Source: DASXMT01 sp963803065
GTDB taxonomy: Bacteria > Actinomycetota > Acidimicrobiia > Acidimicrobiales > RAAP-2
DNA: 64,000 nucleotides
Reading direction: 5' to 3'
Assembly: GCA_963803065.1 (NCBI GenBank)
Contig: CAWDKW010000005.1
Location: 1-64,000 of the forward strand
The notes under the pieces are model-generated. The model had not been told where the DNA came from. It saw only the letters and a program-made list of their open reading frames with translations, and ran no database searches. A program made the position numbers and the translations under genes. Each line of letters begins with the position of its first letter. Position 1 is the stretch's first letter. Below are positions 1 through 9,370 of this stretch, piece by piece.

Positions 1-1153
1 GTGGTCTCCGTTTGGTCATTGCGAACCCTCATGCTTCGAAACTTGAGGATCGTAAAGGCTCCCGGCGCCGGCCCAGCCTGGCCTGACGGAACAAGACGGG
101 CCCTGGCGAAGACACCTTCACCGCGAGTGCGACAAGGAGAAGGATGGGAGACAACGCAATGAGGGTGACGAGGGAGAGCGAAATATCAAGCGATCTCTTG
201 AGGAACCGATCCCACAGGCTCAGGTCTGCCCTTGCCACTTCGATGAGCGGCAGGCCGGACAGATCGGTGAGATTGGACCGCCATGAAACCAGCTCGAAGT
301 ACCTCGGAACGAAGGTCAGGTGCACACTGTCTTGAAGCGCGCGATAAACGGCGATCGTGTCGTGGGCCATTCGGTCCGGATAGGTGACGATGACTCTTTT
401 GATTTGGAGCTCTTCACACAGTCGGGGAAGATCCTGGACGGTTCCGATGGCGCCGTCGTCAGGTTCGACGTCATCGACCACACGTCCGACTAGGGAGAGG
501 CCCTTGTTCAGACCGACATAGGTGGCGACCCGCTCCGGGAGCGCCCCGGCGCCCACCACGAGGACGCGACTGACGGTGAGGGCATGCAGCATGGACCGAA
601 TGATGGAACGTCCAACGACGACGAATACCACTGCCACAATGACCATCACGATGAGCTGAGTGGGCCAAGGTTCCGCAAAATCCGCCGTTGCGTGCAGTAA
701 CGCACCGACCCCAATAGTCAGAACACATGCTGCGCCTATGGCGAAGAGCAAGTCGTGAAGTTCTTTGAATGTGCTTGGCCCGAGATCCCGGCGGTTCGAC
801 CGGTAGGAGCCTGACAGCGCAAGTGCCGCGACAACGGCCACCGGGAAGAAGAAATCGTGGACGAGGTTCCAACCAAATTTCGCCATCGAGTTGTTCGGAA
901 CGTTGGAGACCCCGGCCAGAAGCACCAGCGCGACGGGCATCGCTGCGCATGTTGCCAGGAGATCAACGCTTAGAAGTCCTGCAGTATGTGCGGCATCGGT
1001 AACTGACCCGGGTCGCTCGTCGGTGAGCTTGGGTACCGCAGGCCTGGATGAGCGCCTGGTCCCGGGCGACTTGCGTGTTCGAGACCGCCTTTGACCAGCA
1101 ACGTCTTGCCGAGGCACTTTCTCGACGGTGGCCACCCGATCAAAGTTCCGCAT
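1..1153 (-). CDS. Polyprenyl-phosphate sugar-1-phosphate transferase (exopolysaccharide priming enzyme), partial, frame-broken
   Basis: This enzyme moves a sugar-1-phosphate onto the undecaprenyl lipid carrier at the membrane and so starts polysaccharide repeat-unit assembly. From the ATG at 1153 there is a basic N-terminus, several hydrophobic segments, a CoA-binding-like middle domain (VLVVGAG) and then the start of the WcaJ/ExoY catalytic domain, KRSLDISLSLV followed by SPGPVLFRQARLG. In the literal frame the protein ends at base 29 with an atypical tail. One frame over, bases 1-60 encode the canonical family continuation AFTILKFRSM, so one base appears to be missing near 65-80 and the gene runs off the left edge. 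It is divergent from the Wzz/kinase gene, which supports a shared polysaccharide locus. Identification is firm; the break may be a sequencing error. Confidence 0.85.
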
Positions 1154-1950
1154 ACTTCCTCGATTGTGTGGTACCTAGAGTCCCCGCTGGCACTGTCCCC
1201 GACCACCGGCCACCATACCCGGGCTTTCACTCTCTTCCAAGGATGAATTTGCTTCGACGGGAAAGATTGTGTTGCTAGACAATGAACGCAGAGTTAACTC
1301 ATGGGTGGTCACTTTTCCGGTACCCACGACGAAGTCCGCGATCCGCCCGCTGCCGTGGGCGCGGGCATCGGGGTCGACGACGAGTAGTCCTCCGAAATCG
1401 GTGCGCCCCACCGTTCGAAGCATTCGACTGCAAGGCCAAGCGGGGCATGTCCTGAATGCGCTCTCTCATGTCTTGCACCCCCGGGAGCGAGCGCAATGAC
1501 TCGAGTTCCAAACGACCACTCATTGTATGCTCCCTGCTTCGAACAGTGGGTTTATGGGACCGGCCGGAGACTGGACGCGGCAGATTTGAACGCGATAAGC
1601 GAAGTTACTGGCACGTATTCGGCTGTCCCAGCTACACGAGTGCCTTACACGGGTGCACATGACCCCAACGCGTCCGACCACGGCTAGTTCATCGAGGATT
1701 CATATTCCTCGTTCAGTGCTTCGTCACGTTGCTGAATTTGATTCGGTTCGTTTCCTCAATGCCCGATCCTGAGGCAGCCAGTGACCTCAACGTCTGTGGC
1801 GTCTGAGATCGGTCGATGCTCGGCACCTACTGGATGGCCCCGGCATCCAGCCCGAGTGATGGAGCGATTGGGTCCGGGGTCCCTGGATGACCGTTTCGCT
1901 TCCTGAAATCACAGCAAAGATCGAACCAGGGGGCTAGGGGCTGAAGTAAT
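1154..1950. other. Intergenic region between divergent polysaccharide genes
   Basis: About 800 bases without a convincing gene. Several short open frames occur (for example 1175-1423 and 1299-1523 on the minus strand, 1496-1687 on the plus strand), but none shows a family signature or a good ribosome site. A small hairpin (CGAGGA / TCCTCG) lies at 1693-1711. The stretch looks less GC-rich than the flanking genes, as expected for a control region serving both directions. Confidence 0.5.
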
Positions 1951-3686
1951 GTGACCGCGGTGGACCCTACGGATGAACCCGGCCTCTTGGACTATGCGCG
2001 GATTCTGTGGCGTCGCAAGCTGACCATCCTGTTGGTCATGGTCATCGCGGTTGCAGCAACGGTTGGGGTGGACTTTGCTCGAGGCAAGAAGTACCAGGGG
2101 ACGGCCCAGCTCCTCCTTCTCTCGCAGACTCGTGCGGACCGATGGGGTCATAACTCCATTGACTCCTACCGACATCCTTACCGACATCGGTCTTGTTCAG
2201 GGCTCCACCGTCAAGGCGCTCGTGGCCAAGTCGTTGAAGACTTCGCCTCCGGCAGTTTCGGTCGCAGAACAGGGAACGACCGAAATCGCCACCGTGTCCG
2301 TAACCTCGAGCAATCCCGTGTTCGCGGCGAAGGCAGCAAATGCTTATGCCAACGCCTATATCCAAGCGAGTCAACAGCGCTTTCTTGCCTCTTCGCAAGC
2401 AGCACAGAACCAGCTGCAGACGCAGATCAATGCGTTGCAGACGCAGATCAATGCGTTGCAGACGCAGATCAACCAGGCTGATCCCAAGAACACAGCACTT
2501 CTCTCGAACCTGGACAATCAGCTCGGTTCTTTGACGGGCCAGCAAACGACGCTGCAGACACAACTCAGCCAGATCCAAGTGAACGTGGCTCAGACGCCGA
2601 GTGGCGGCCAGCTGGTACAGCCGGCGACACCGAACTACAGCCCGGTGTCGCCGAAGCGGGTCACCGACGCGCTGATCGCCCTCGGTGTCGGGCTTAGTCC
2701 TCGGCATCGGCCTTGCCCTGCTTCGGGAACGGCTCGACGACCGCATTCGAACCAAGGCCGAGCTCGAGAAAGTCGCCGGAGGACTTCCCTCCCTCGGGCT
2801 CATCCCCACGGTCAGCGAGTGGCGCGACAAGAAGAGGCCATTCCTCGTCGCAGCCGAGCATGCAAAATCGCCTCCAGCCGAGGCGTACCGGGGCCTTCGG
2901 ACGTCGATTCAGTTCATCGGTCTTGATCGCACCATCAAGACCGTGCAGATCACCAGCCCTGCCGCAGCCGACGGCAAGACCACTACCTCGGCAAACCTCG
3001 CCGTCACCATGGCCGAGTCTGGTCAGAACGTCGTACTGGTCAGCTGCGATCTCCGCAGACCGCGGATCCATGAGTTCTTCGGGTTGGCCAACAACTTCGG
3101 TTTCACATCGGTACTTGTTGGTGACACGAGGCTCGAGGACGCGCTCGTCAGCGTGCCGAAATTCGGGAACCTGACCGTGCTGCCTTCGGGTCCGGTGCCG
3201 CCCAATCCGTCCGAACTGCTCGGAAGCACGAAGGCTCAAGAGGTCTTCGCTCGTCTTGCCCAAGCAGCGGACGTTGTGATCATCGACAGTCCGCCCGTCC
3301 TCCCAGTCACCGACGCTGCCGTGTTGGCCGGCCATGTGGACGCTGTCGTCATTGTCGCCGCTGCCCAGACGACGACCCGGAGGGACATCTCCCGGTCGAT
3401 CGAGGTGCTGAACCGGGTGGACGCTCCGATTGTCGGAGTTGTCCTGAACGGGGCCTCAGAAGCCGACTGCTACGTGTACTACCGGTATGGGGACCAGTAC
3501 GGGTACGGGTACGGCTACGCGACACGGAAAGAGCCACGGGGAGGGGTCCAGAGCAACGGGAGCGGGGGATTGGGGTCGCCACAGGACGACTTGGTGCACA
3601 ATGGGACGGCCCCGGACACTGATCGGGAGTCTCAGGAGCTGCGCCCCACGATCGGGTCAGTCGAGAAGATCGTCCGAGACGTCTAG
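1951..3686 (+). CDS. Wzz-type chain-length regulator fused to bacterial tyrosine kinase (BY-kinase), two frame breaks
   Basis: A polysaccharide co-polymerase and tyrosine autokinase in one chain, which controls export and length of the exopolysaccharide. The GTG at 1951 opens with a short cytoplasmic piece (LLDYARILWRRK) and TM1 (ILLVMVIAVAATVGV). The frame moves by one near 2125-2145 into the periplasmic Wzz part, with coiled-coil-like repeats of LQTQINA. It moves again near 2685-2700, inside TM2 (ALGVGL / LVLGIGLALL). The kinase part has Walker A (AAADGKTTTSANLA), Walker A' (VVLVSCDLRRP, with Cys where Asp is usual) and Walker B (VVIIDSPPVLPVTD). It ends in a tyrosine cluster (YVYYRYGDQYGYGYGY, about 3469-3520), the usual autophosphorylation tail. 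All three pieces align to one protein of about 575 residues, so I treat the breaks as indels rather than separate genes. Confidence 0.88.
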
Positions 3687-3716
3687 CCACAGGGTTGGCG
3701 CTGAGACACTTTTTAC

Positions 3717-5654
3717 GTGGCAGCACATAGACATCAGGAGCAACGTCCCTGGCACGAGTTTCGCTACGGTGCCCTCCATTGGCTGAAGCATCGACGGGGT
3801 GAGAAGCACGGGCACCGTCGTCGGCGTATTTCAGAATCCGAACGCATTCGCCGCCGCCGCCGTGTCCTCGCCCGAACGGGGATCGGAGTATTTCTCGTAG
3901 TTGTGGTCGCAGCAGTTTTGGCCGCGTTCACCTGGCACTCGCTGAGCCAGGCTCGGACCTCTCTCAACGACGCCCGGGCCGCGGTGAACCAACTCGAGAG
4001 CAACAAGCACGAGCTGCTGACGGCTTCGGGTCGGGCCGCCGCCGGACGCACTCTTGCCAAGATCTCGGCGGACGCTGCCGCGGCCGATCAGACGCTTCGT
4101 TCCTCGACCGGCCTCAAGGTGTTCGGGTGGCTGCCGGTTCTCCACACTCAGCGGCAGGGCTTGCTCGACCTCGCCTCCGACGTGCACTCGACGGCGACCA
4201 CGGGGGACCAATTGTTGTCTCAGGTCAATGCGGTCGTTGCCGACAGCCACGGCTCAACGGTTTCGATCACCCAGCTCGAGAACCTTCGTGCCGCGGTCAA
4301 TACGGCCGTGATCACCCTCAGGGGTTTGAACCGGCCATCCTCCGGTCTTATCGGAAGCCTGGGGGATGCCAGGACGAAGTTCGACAACGCCGATGCCACG
4401 TTCGTGAACCAGTTGGTCCGAGGCCAGCAGATCATTTCGTATGCCCTGCCGTTCCTCGGTGCCAACGGGCCACGGTCGTATCTCTTGGTCGGGGAGAACA
4501 ACGCCGAGATGCGCGACCAGGGAGCAGTCCTATCGGTCGGGACCCTTCAAACTCAGGACGGCAAGATCTCGGTTGTCGACCCCACGAGCGTGGGCAATCT
4601 GACCCTTACCAGCCCGGCGAACTATGCGATTCCGACCGGCATGCAAACAGTCTTCGGTGGGTACCAGCCGACCCTGATCTGGCAGTCTGCCGATGCCACG
4701 GCAGGGTTCCCGTGGACTGGTGGTGATCTCCAGGCCATGTACGCCCAGGCCACCGGGCAGCACGTGAACGGCGTCCTTGCTCTGGACGTGCCGGCGGTGG
4801 CCAGTCTGTTGCAGCTGACCGGTCCAGTAACAGTGCCGGGAATCGCACAGCCGATCACCGCGGCGAATGTCTCAGGGATTTTGCTGAATCAGCTCTACAA
4901 CGGCATACCGGTGAACACCGAGCGCCACGACGAACTCACAGCCGTTGCCAAGGCCGTAGTTGACCAACTATCGAATGAGAAAGTGGACCTGGCCACGCTG
5001 GCCAACACGCTCTCTCAGGACGTGGCTGGGCGCCATCTCCTGGTGTGGGACGAGGTCCCGTCGTACCAGGCGACATTGGTCAAGTTCGGAGGGGCAGGAG
5101 CGATCGACGGCACAGACGACTCACGGACGTTTCACCCAGCTGTGGAAAACGCCACCGCGACCAAGCTGGACTATTACGTCACCGTGTCGGTCAGTCAGCA
5201 GATCTACCTGAAGCCGAACAATGAGGCGGACGTGGACACGGCCATCACCGTGGTCAATCGCGCTCCCGCCGGGGCGAAGCCATCCGACCAGCTCGGTCCC
5301 GACAACATCCACTCGTTCCAGGTCGGCCAGTACGTGGGGAACGCATATCTCTGGGGCCCTGCGGGTGCCGGCATCACCCAGGCCGGAAGCACATTCGAAT
5401 CGGGATTGAACGTCACTCCGGCATCCGTTTCGGTGCTGCCTCAGCAGCAGAGCACGGTCACCTTCAAGACGGTGATTCCCAACGCAGTTCGGGACGGGAA
5501 GCTGACTCTGTCTTATGTCCCGCAGCCGAGATTGACCCCGGAAACTGTCTCAGCCACCGTGCAGGCCACCGGTTGGAGGCTTGGGAGCCAGCAAACGCTG
5601 CATGCAACCCTGACGAAGACAAGTGCATTGACCTGGAAATTAGCTCGGAGCTAA
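3717..5654 (+). CDS. DUF4012 family membrane-anchored extracellular protein
   Basis: A 645-residue protein of the DUF4012 family, which is common in actinobacterial polysaccharide loci; its biochemical role is not established. After an Arg/His-rich cytoplasmic head (residues 1-50) comes one transmembrane helix (about 52-75, VFLVVVVAAVLAAF). A long extracellular region follows, starting with a helical segment and then the DUF4012 core: GPRSYLLVGENNAEMRDQGA at about residues 248-267, then the GYQPTLIWQSADAT and VNGVLALDVPAVASLLQLTG segments. The GTG at 3717 was chosen because it is the only start that keeps the membrane anchor; no clear ribosome site precedes it. It starts 30 bases after the Wzz/kinase stop, so cotranscription is likely. 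Confidence 0.88.
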   Translation: MAAHRHQEQRPWHEFRYGALHWLKHRRGEKHGHRRRRISESERIRRRRRVLARTGIGVFLVVVVAAVLAAFTWHSLSQARTSLNDARAAVNQLESNKHELLTASGRAAAGRTLAKISADAAAADQTLRSSTGLKVFGWLPVLHTQRQGLLDLASDVHSTATTGDQLLSQVNAVVADSHGSTVSITQLENLRAAVNTAVITLRGLNRPSSGLIGSLGDARTKFDNADATFVNQLVRGQQIISYALPFLGANGPRSYLLVGENNAEMRDQGAVLSVGTLQTQDGKISVVDPTSVGNLTLTSPANYAIPTGMQTVFGGYQPTLIWQSADATAGFPWTGGDLQAMYAQATGQHVNGVLALDVPAVASLLQLTGPVTVPGIAQPITAANVSGILLNQLYNGIPVNTERHDELTAVAKAVVDQLSNEKVDLATLANTLSQDVAGRHLLVWDEVPSYQATLVKFGGAGAIDGTDDSRTFHPAVENATATKLDYYVTVSVSQQIYLKPNNEADVDTAITVVNRAPAGAKPSDQLGPDNIHSFQVGQYVGNAYLWGPAGAGITQAGSTFESGLNVTPASVSVLPQQQSTVTFKTVIPNAVRDGKLTLSYVPQPRLTPETVSATVQATGWRLGSQQTLHATLTKTSALTWKLARS

Positions 5655-5783
5655 CTTGGCACAGAGCCACGAAACAGGATGTTCATCACGATCCGTGCTT
5701 TCGGCGGGGTCACGGTGTTAGTATGACTGAGAAGTATCCGGGACCGAATGCCGTTCGATCCTGTCGGCGAGAAGGGCGGAAAC

Positions 5784-6437
5784 ATGCGCAGACTGATGGC
5801 CTTAGGAGCCGCAGCAGTGGTGGGCGCCGTGCTCTTTATGGGTGCTCCCGCCTTGGCAGCAACTCCCGGGTATCCGCCTCCGACGGTCGGGACCCCGCCA
5901 CCGACGACTGTTCTGACCGCGACGTCGGTGACGTGCCCGGTCGGCTCGACCTGCACGATTACCTTCACCGGTTTCCTCCCGGGCTCGACCGTTCAGATCT
6001 TCCTTGCCGGGCAGCTGGCAGCGACGGTCACGGTTCCCGCTAGCGGATCGTTCACTGTCACCGTGGCCGTGACTGATCCCCATATCAGCATCAACGGTGG
6101 TCCTTTGATCGCCGTTCCTTACGGAGCGAACTCGGTGACTGCGACGGGAACGGCAGCGAGCGGACAGCCGGGGTCCGTCTCGGGCACGGTGACGATTCCT
6201 TCCCCCGCAACAAACACGGGTACCGGGGGAACGACAGGGGCAGCTGGTAGTTCGGGAGCTGCTGGCACGTCCGGTAGACCAGGTACATCGGGAACTGCCA
6301 GTACGACCGCTAGCACGGGAGGCCTCGCCTTTACGGGTGCTCAGATCGGCATGATGGTCGGCGGGGGCCTGATCCTCCTCGTCGCCGGAACCGGCCTCGT
6401 GCTCGCCACTCGGCAGCGCCGCTCAAGCACCATCTGA
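5784..6437 (+). CDS. Secreted surface protein with LAxTG-type sorting signal
   Basis: A 217-residue predicted cell-wall protein. The ATG at 5784 follows a GAAGGGCGG ribosome site and gives a clean signal peptide (MRRLMALGAAAVVGAVLFMG, cut after ALA). An earlier in-frame ATG at 5748 would bury the signal. The mature part is rich in T, P and G, with an Ig-like beta segment (VTCPVGSTCTITFTGFLPG) and then a Ser/Thr/Gly linker. The C-terminus is LAFTG, a membrane span (MMVGGGLILLVAGTGLVLA) and a basic tail (RQRRSS). LAxTG is the motif known for class E sortases of high-GC actinobacteria. No sortase lies in the window. It follows the DUF4012 gene by 129 bases and may be an accessory of the same envelope locus. 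Confidence 0.75.
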   Translation: MRRLMALGAAAVVGAVLFMGAPALAATPGYPPPTVGTPPPTTVLTATSVTCPVGSTCTITFTGFLPGSTVQIFLAGQLAATVTVPASGSFTVTVAVTDPHISINGGPLIAVPYGANSVTATGTAASGQPGSVSGTVTIPSPATNTGTGGTTGAAGSSGAAGTSGRPGTSGTASTTASTGGLAFTGAQIGMMVGGGLILLVAGTGLVLATRQRRSSTI

Positions 6438-6505
6438 GACACCCTGCTGACTACTTCCTAAGTCGCAGTGGAATGCGGAGGGCATCGGTGATGCGCGTGA
6501 CGCGA

Positions 6506-6540
6506 CGAAACCCCGTCCAGGCTTGCTAGACGGAGTTTCG
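6506..6540. terminator. Hairpin, possible transcription terminator
   Basis: Inverted repeat CGAAACCCCGTC (6506-6517) and GACGGAGTTTCG (6529-6540), a 12-base stem with one mismatch and an 11-base loop, 69 bases after the LAxTG gene stop. No T-run follows, so intrinsic termination is plausible but not certain. Confidence 0.45.
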
Positions 6541-6827
6541 AAGACCCGGGCTCTCGCCAGCCGAGTGAGATGAGATTAACGGACCTGTGTTACGGGCGGG
6601 CGGATCTCACGCAGACACCAATTAATAGAGCCTTGGCCCAGGAGCACGGCGGCGAGTCCAGTGCTAGTGAGCCAAGGCGGTATGTAGTTATATCACTACT
6701 GGCAGTGAGATAAACACCGGGGCGACCGCTTTCTCGGTATCTGGGGACGCTAGAGTCGTGTTGACTGCCCTTCTGTCGGACGTGCCGGCCGGGCGGCCAC
6801 TCGCGGCGAGAGAAAGGGGCTGGATAT
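6541..6827. other. Intergenic stretch
   Basis: About 290 bases between the hairpin and the next small gene. I see no recognisable gene; it presumably holds the promoter for the small membrane protein at 6828. Confidence 0.4.
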
Positions 6828-7010
6828 GTGCCCTGGTGGTTCTGGCTGCTTATCGCACTGATACCGTCGATCCTCGTCGGCGGCGTCTGGCCCACATTCG
6901 TGACCGTTCACGATCGTCGAGGCGAGAAGAGGCGCCCGCTGGGCCGGATTGTCCCTATTCGCTCGGGATCGAGGACGCCGGAGCCGACGCACCGCCACGA
7001 GACCGGATAG
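6828..7010 (+). CDS. Small single-span membrane protein, unknown
   Basis: A 60-residue open frame from a GTG with a good ribosome site (GAAAGGGG, 8 bases upstream). It opens with a strongly hydrophobic segment, WWFWLLIALIPSILVGGVW, followed by a basic tail (DRRGEKRRPLGR). I do not recognise a family. The ribosome site and the classical membrane-anchor shape favour a real gene, but the length leaves doubt. Its end abuts the DUF1275 relic on the other strand. Confidence 0.45.
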   Translation: MPWWFWLLIALIPSILVGGVWPTFVTVHDRRGEKRRPLGRIVPIRSGSRTPEPTHRHETG

Positions 7011-7262
7011 TCATGTTGATGACCGCAGCCTGACCAATCGGCCCCCGGCCACCGCCCCGATGGCGAAAGTGCCGAGGACGATGACATACGGGAAGCCCGG
7101 CAGGTTGGTTGCCGTGGCGTTCGTGCCGACGGCGAAGGCCGGGTAGTCCGTGTTCCTGGTCATGATCTCGGCGGAGACCTCACCGAGCCCCAGGAAGCAG
7201 GCGGCATCGAGCATGGCAGATGTAATCAGTTAGATCCCGACGATCAGCGGGGCAGGCGCCGA
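7011..7262 (-). pseudogene. DUF1275 (YoaK-like) membrane protein relic
   Basis: A decayed fragment of a DUF1275 membrane protein. It matches the first third of the intact paralogue at 14081-14827: LIVGI-stop-LITSAMLDA against LVVGIYVITGICGMLDA, then CFLGLGEVSAEIMT against CYLGLGQVFAEIMT, and GGRLVRLRS against GARLVRLRS. A TAC-to-TAA change (7230-7232) and a six-base loss interrupt the first helix, and the last two thirds of the family are absent. It lies directly downstream of the SGNH hydrolase on the same strand. Confidence 0.75.
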
Positions 7263-7294
7263 CTGCGGGGGTCCTTGCGCAGGCGTGCCACCGC

Positions 7295-8392
7295 TCAGTT
7301 GCTGGACGGCTTGAAGAGCTGGGTGACCACCGCTTCGACCTTGGTGGCGATCGCCTTTTGCCCGGCCGGAGTGGGGTGGAAGGCGGCCGGGTTCGGGCTC
7401 TTGAGGCTCGAGTAGTGCGGGTAGATCGAGAAGCCGTACGCCATCGGGGCGACGTAGCTTCCGCCCGTGCCGGTGGCGCACCACTGGTGGCCGTCGTAGG
7501 TGTTGGACAGGTCGGCCACGGCGATGTTCTTGTCGTGGTGCTCTGTGGCGTAGGTGTCGATCGTGGTGACGATGTCCCGGTCGAGCTGGGCGACCAGCGA
7601 GGAGAAATACGTCAGCTGGTCGTTGTAGAGCAGCCAGGTGTCGGGGCAGAAGTTCTTTCCTCCGGCCGGGGCGTTGGCCGGGAGCGGGTTGGCATAGGTG
7701 GTGAACACGATCTTCGGTGGGCGGTCTTTGGACCCGAGCCGCGTCCCCCGCGCCTCGATCCAGCCGGCGAGGGTCGTGAGGTTCTTCTCCAGGGTGGGGA
7801 CGTAGTCGGTGAAGTCGTGCTTGACCACGTCATTCGGGCCGTTCGGCTGCGCCGCCGTGCACTGGACAGCGGAGAAGGGGTGGTAATAGACGTACTCGGC
7901 GCACTGGGTCACGATGTCCACGAACTTCACGTCGTCGGCCCCGAGGGTCACCAGCACCAGGTTGGGGTGGGCCGCAGTGTAGCGAGGGTTGAGCTCAGTG
8001 CGGGTCTCCCAGTCGCCGAACTCGGGGGGCACGGTGGAGCTCCACGGCCCGGAGATCCCCTTGTCGAAAGTGGCCCCGGTGCAGGCCAGCTGGGTGAAGG
8101 TTGCCTTCGGGTAGGTGGCCGCCACCACCTGGCCGTAGGCGTCGGCCGACTGGTGGCAGTCCTGGTAGGGACCGGCCCAGGTCGGGTTGGCGTTGGCCGG
8201 GCCCACCCACTTGCCGGTCGCGGTGTCGAAGGTGAACCCGTAGAGGGTGCCCTCGCCCGAGGCGATCGAGTCCCCGAGCTGCACGATGGAGGTGGGGCCG
8301 GCGGTCTGGGCTGACGCCGGGGTTGCGTTGAGGATGACGGCGGTTACGGCGCAGAGGGTGACGATCAATCCCTTTTGGAACCTGTTCCTCAT
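7295..8392 (-). CDS. Secreted SGNH/GDSL-family hydrolase
   Basis: A 365-residue extracellular esterase or lipase of the SGNH superfamily. The ATG at 8392 gives a signal peptide (MRNRFQKGLIVTLCAVTAVI, cleavage after ASA). Catalytic block I is QLGDSIASGEG with the nucleophile Ser. Block III is VTLGADDV (oxyanion Asn position occupied by Asp). The catalytic pair near the C-terminus is AAFHPTPAGQ (His). Eight cysteines, including CHQSAD, CTGATF and QCAEYV, suggest disulfides as in secreted actinobacterial lipases. The same frame stays open much further upstream, but that extension is antisense to purU and is not used. Divergent from purU with a 102-base gap. The substrate is unknown. Confidence 0.82.
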   Translation of the reverse strand: MRNRFQKGLIVTLCAVTAVILNATPASAQTAGPTSIVQLGDSIASGEGTLYGFTFDTATGKWVGPANANPTWAGPYQDCHQSADAYGQVVAATYPKATFTQLACTGATFDKGISGPWSSTVPPEFGDWETRTELNPRYTAAHPNLVLVTLGADDVKFVDIVTQCAEYVYYHPFSAVQCTAAQPNGPNDVVKHDFTDYVPTLEKNLTTLAGWIEARGTRLGSKDRPPKIVFTTYANPLPANAPAGGKNFCPDTWLLYNDQLTYFSSLVAQLDRDIVTTIDTYATEHHDKNIAVADLSNTYDGHQWCATGTGGSYVAPMAYGFSIYPHYSSLKSPNPAAFHPTPAGQKAIATKVEAVVTQLFKPSSN

Positions 8393-8494
8393 CCGGGGAA
8401 GAGTCGGACCTGAAAGCAGGCTGAGTCGTGGCCTCATAGCATCGGTGATGCTAGCCAGAACCACCCGCGGCGAACAGGCAAGGACGCTCCGGTC

Positions 8495-9361
8495 ATGACG
8501 GACGAGCAGGCGCAGGGCGAGATCATCCTCACGCTGAGCTGCCCCGACCGGGTGGGGATCGTCCACTCGGTGGCCGGGTTCCTGGCCGAGCGGGCGATCA
8601 ACATCATCGACAGCAAGCAGTTCGCCGATCCCTCCACCGGCCCGTTCTTCATGCGGGTCCAGGCGGTGCTGCCCCCCGGCGTCCGCCTCGAGGTGCTCCG
8701 TCAGGAGTTCGGCTCGTTGGCCGAGCAGTTCGCCATGCCCTTCGAGCTGCACGACGCCGGTGAGCGGCCGCGGGTCCTGCTCCTCGTCAGCCGCCTCGGG
8801 CACTGCCTCAACGACCTCCTCTACCGGCACAGCGTCGGGGCGCTGAAGGCCGAGCTGGTGGCCGTCGTCTCCAATCACCGGGACTTCGAGCAGCTGACCC
8901 GCTCGTCGGGCCTCGACTTCCACTACCTGCCGATCACGGCGGAGACCAAGGAGGCACAGGAGGGAAAGCTGCGCACCCTGGTCGACGAGCTGCGGATCGA
9001 CATCGTCGTCCTGGCCCGGTACATGCAGATCCTCACCCAGCCGACGGTCGACCACCTGTCCGGCCGGGCCATCAACATCCACCACTCCTTCCTGCCCAGC
9101 TTCAAGGGGGCAGCCCCCTACCGGCAGGCCTACGAGCGCGGGGTGAAGGTCATCGGGGCCACGGCCCACTACGTGACCGGCGAGCTCGACGAGGGGCCGA
9201 TCATCGAGCAGGAGGTCGCCCGGGTCGACCATGCCCACTCGCCCGAGGAGCTGGCCGAGGTGGGCCGGGACATCGAGTGCGTCACCCTGGCCCGCGCCGT
9301 GCGCTGGCACATCGAGCACCGGGTGATGCTGAGCGGTCAGCGGGCGATCGTCTTCAAGTGA
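8495..9361 (+). CDS. purU: Formyltetrahydrofolate deformylase
   Basis: PurU hydrolyses 10-formyltetrahydrofolate to formate and tetrahydrofolate, balancing one-carbon pools and feeding formate to purine synthesis. The 288-residue length is normal for the family. Residues 8-85 are an ACT domain (LTLSCPDRVGIVHSVAGFLA). The formyltransferase-fold domain follows, with the catalytic Asn-His-Asp set visible in INIHHSFLPSFKGAAPYRQA and TAHYVTGELDEGPIIEQEV. It stands alone, divergent from the SGNH hydrolase. The start is the ATG at 8495; the reading frame has no breaks. Confidence 0.95.
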   Translation: MTDEQAQGEIILTLSCPDRVGIVHSVAGFLAERAINIIDSKQFADPSTGPFFMRVQAVLPPGVRLEVLRQEFGSLAEQFAMPFELHDAGERPRVLLLVSRLGHCLNDLLYRHSVGALKAELVAVVSNHRDFEQLTRSSGLDFHYLPITAETKEAQEGKLRTLVDELRIDIVVLARYMQILTQPTVDHLSGRAINIHHSFLPSFKGAAPYRQAYERGVKVIGATAHYVTGELDEGPIIEQEVARVDHAHSPEELAEVGRDIECVTLARAVRWHIEHRVMLSGQRAIVFK

Positions 9362-9370
9362 TCGCTGTCG

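Noticed and set aside
1175..1423. 82-codon minus-strand frame in the intergenic region
   Set aside because: No ribosome site, no recognisable domain, and competing frames of similar size overlap it.
8393..9319. N-terminal extension of the SGNH hydrolase frame to 9319
   Set aside because: This part is antisense to purU; the signal peptide at 8392 defines the start.
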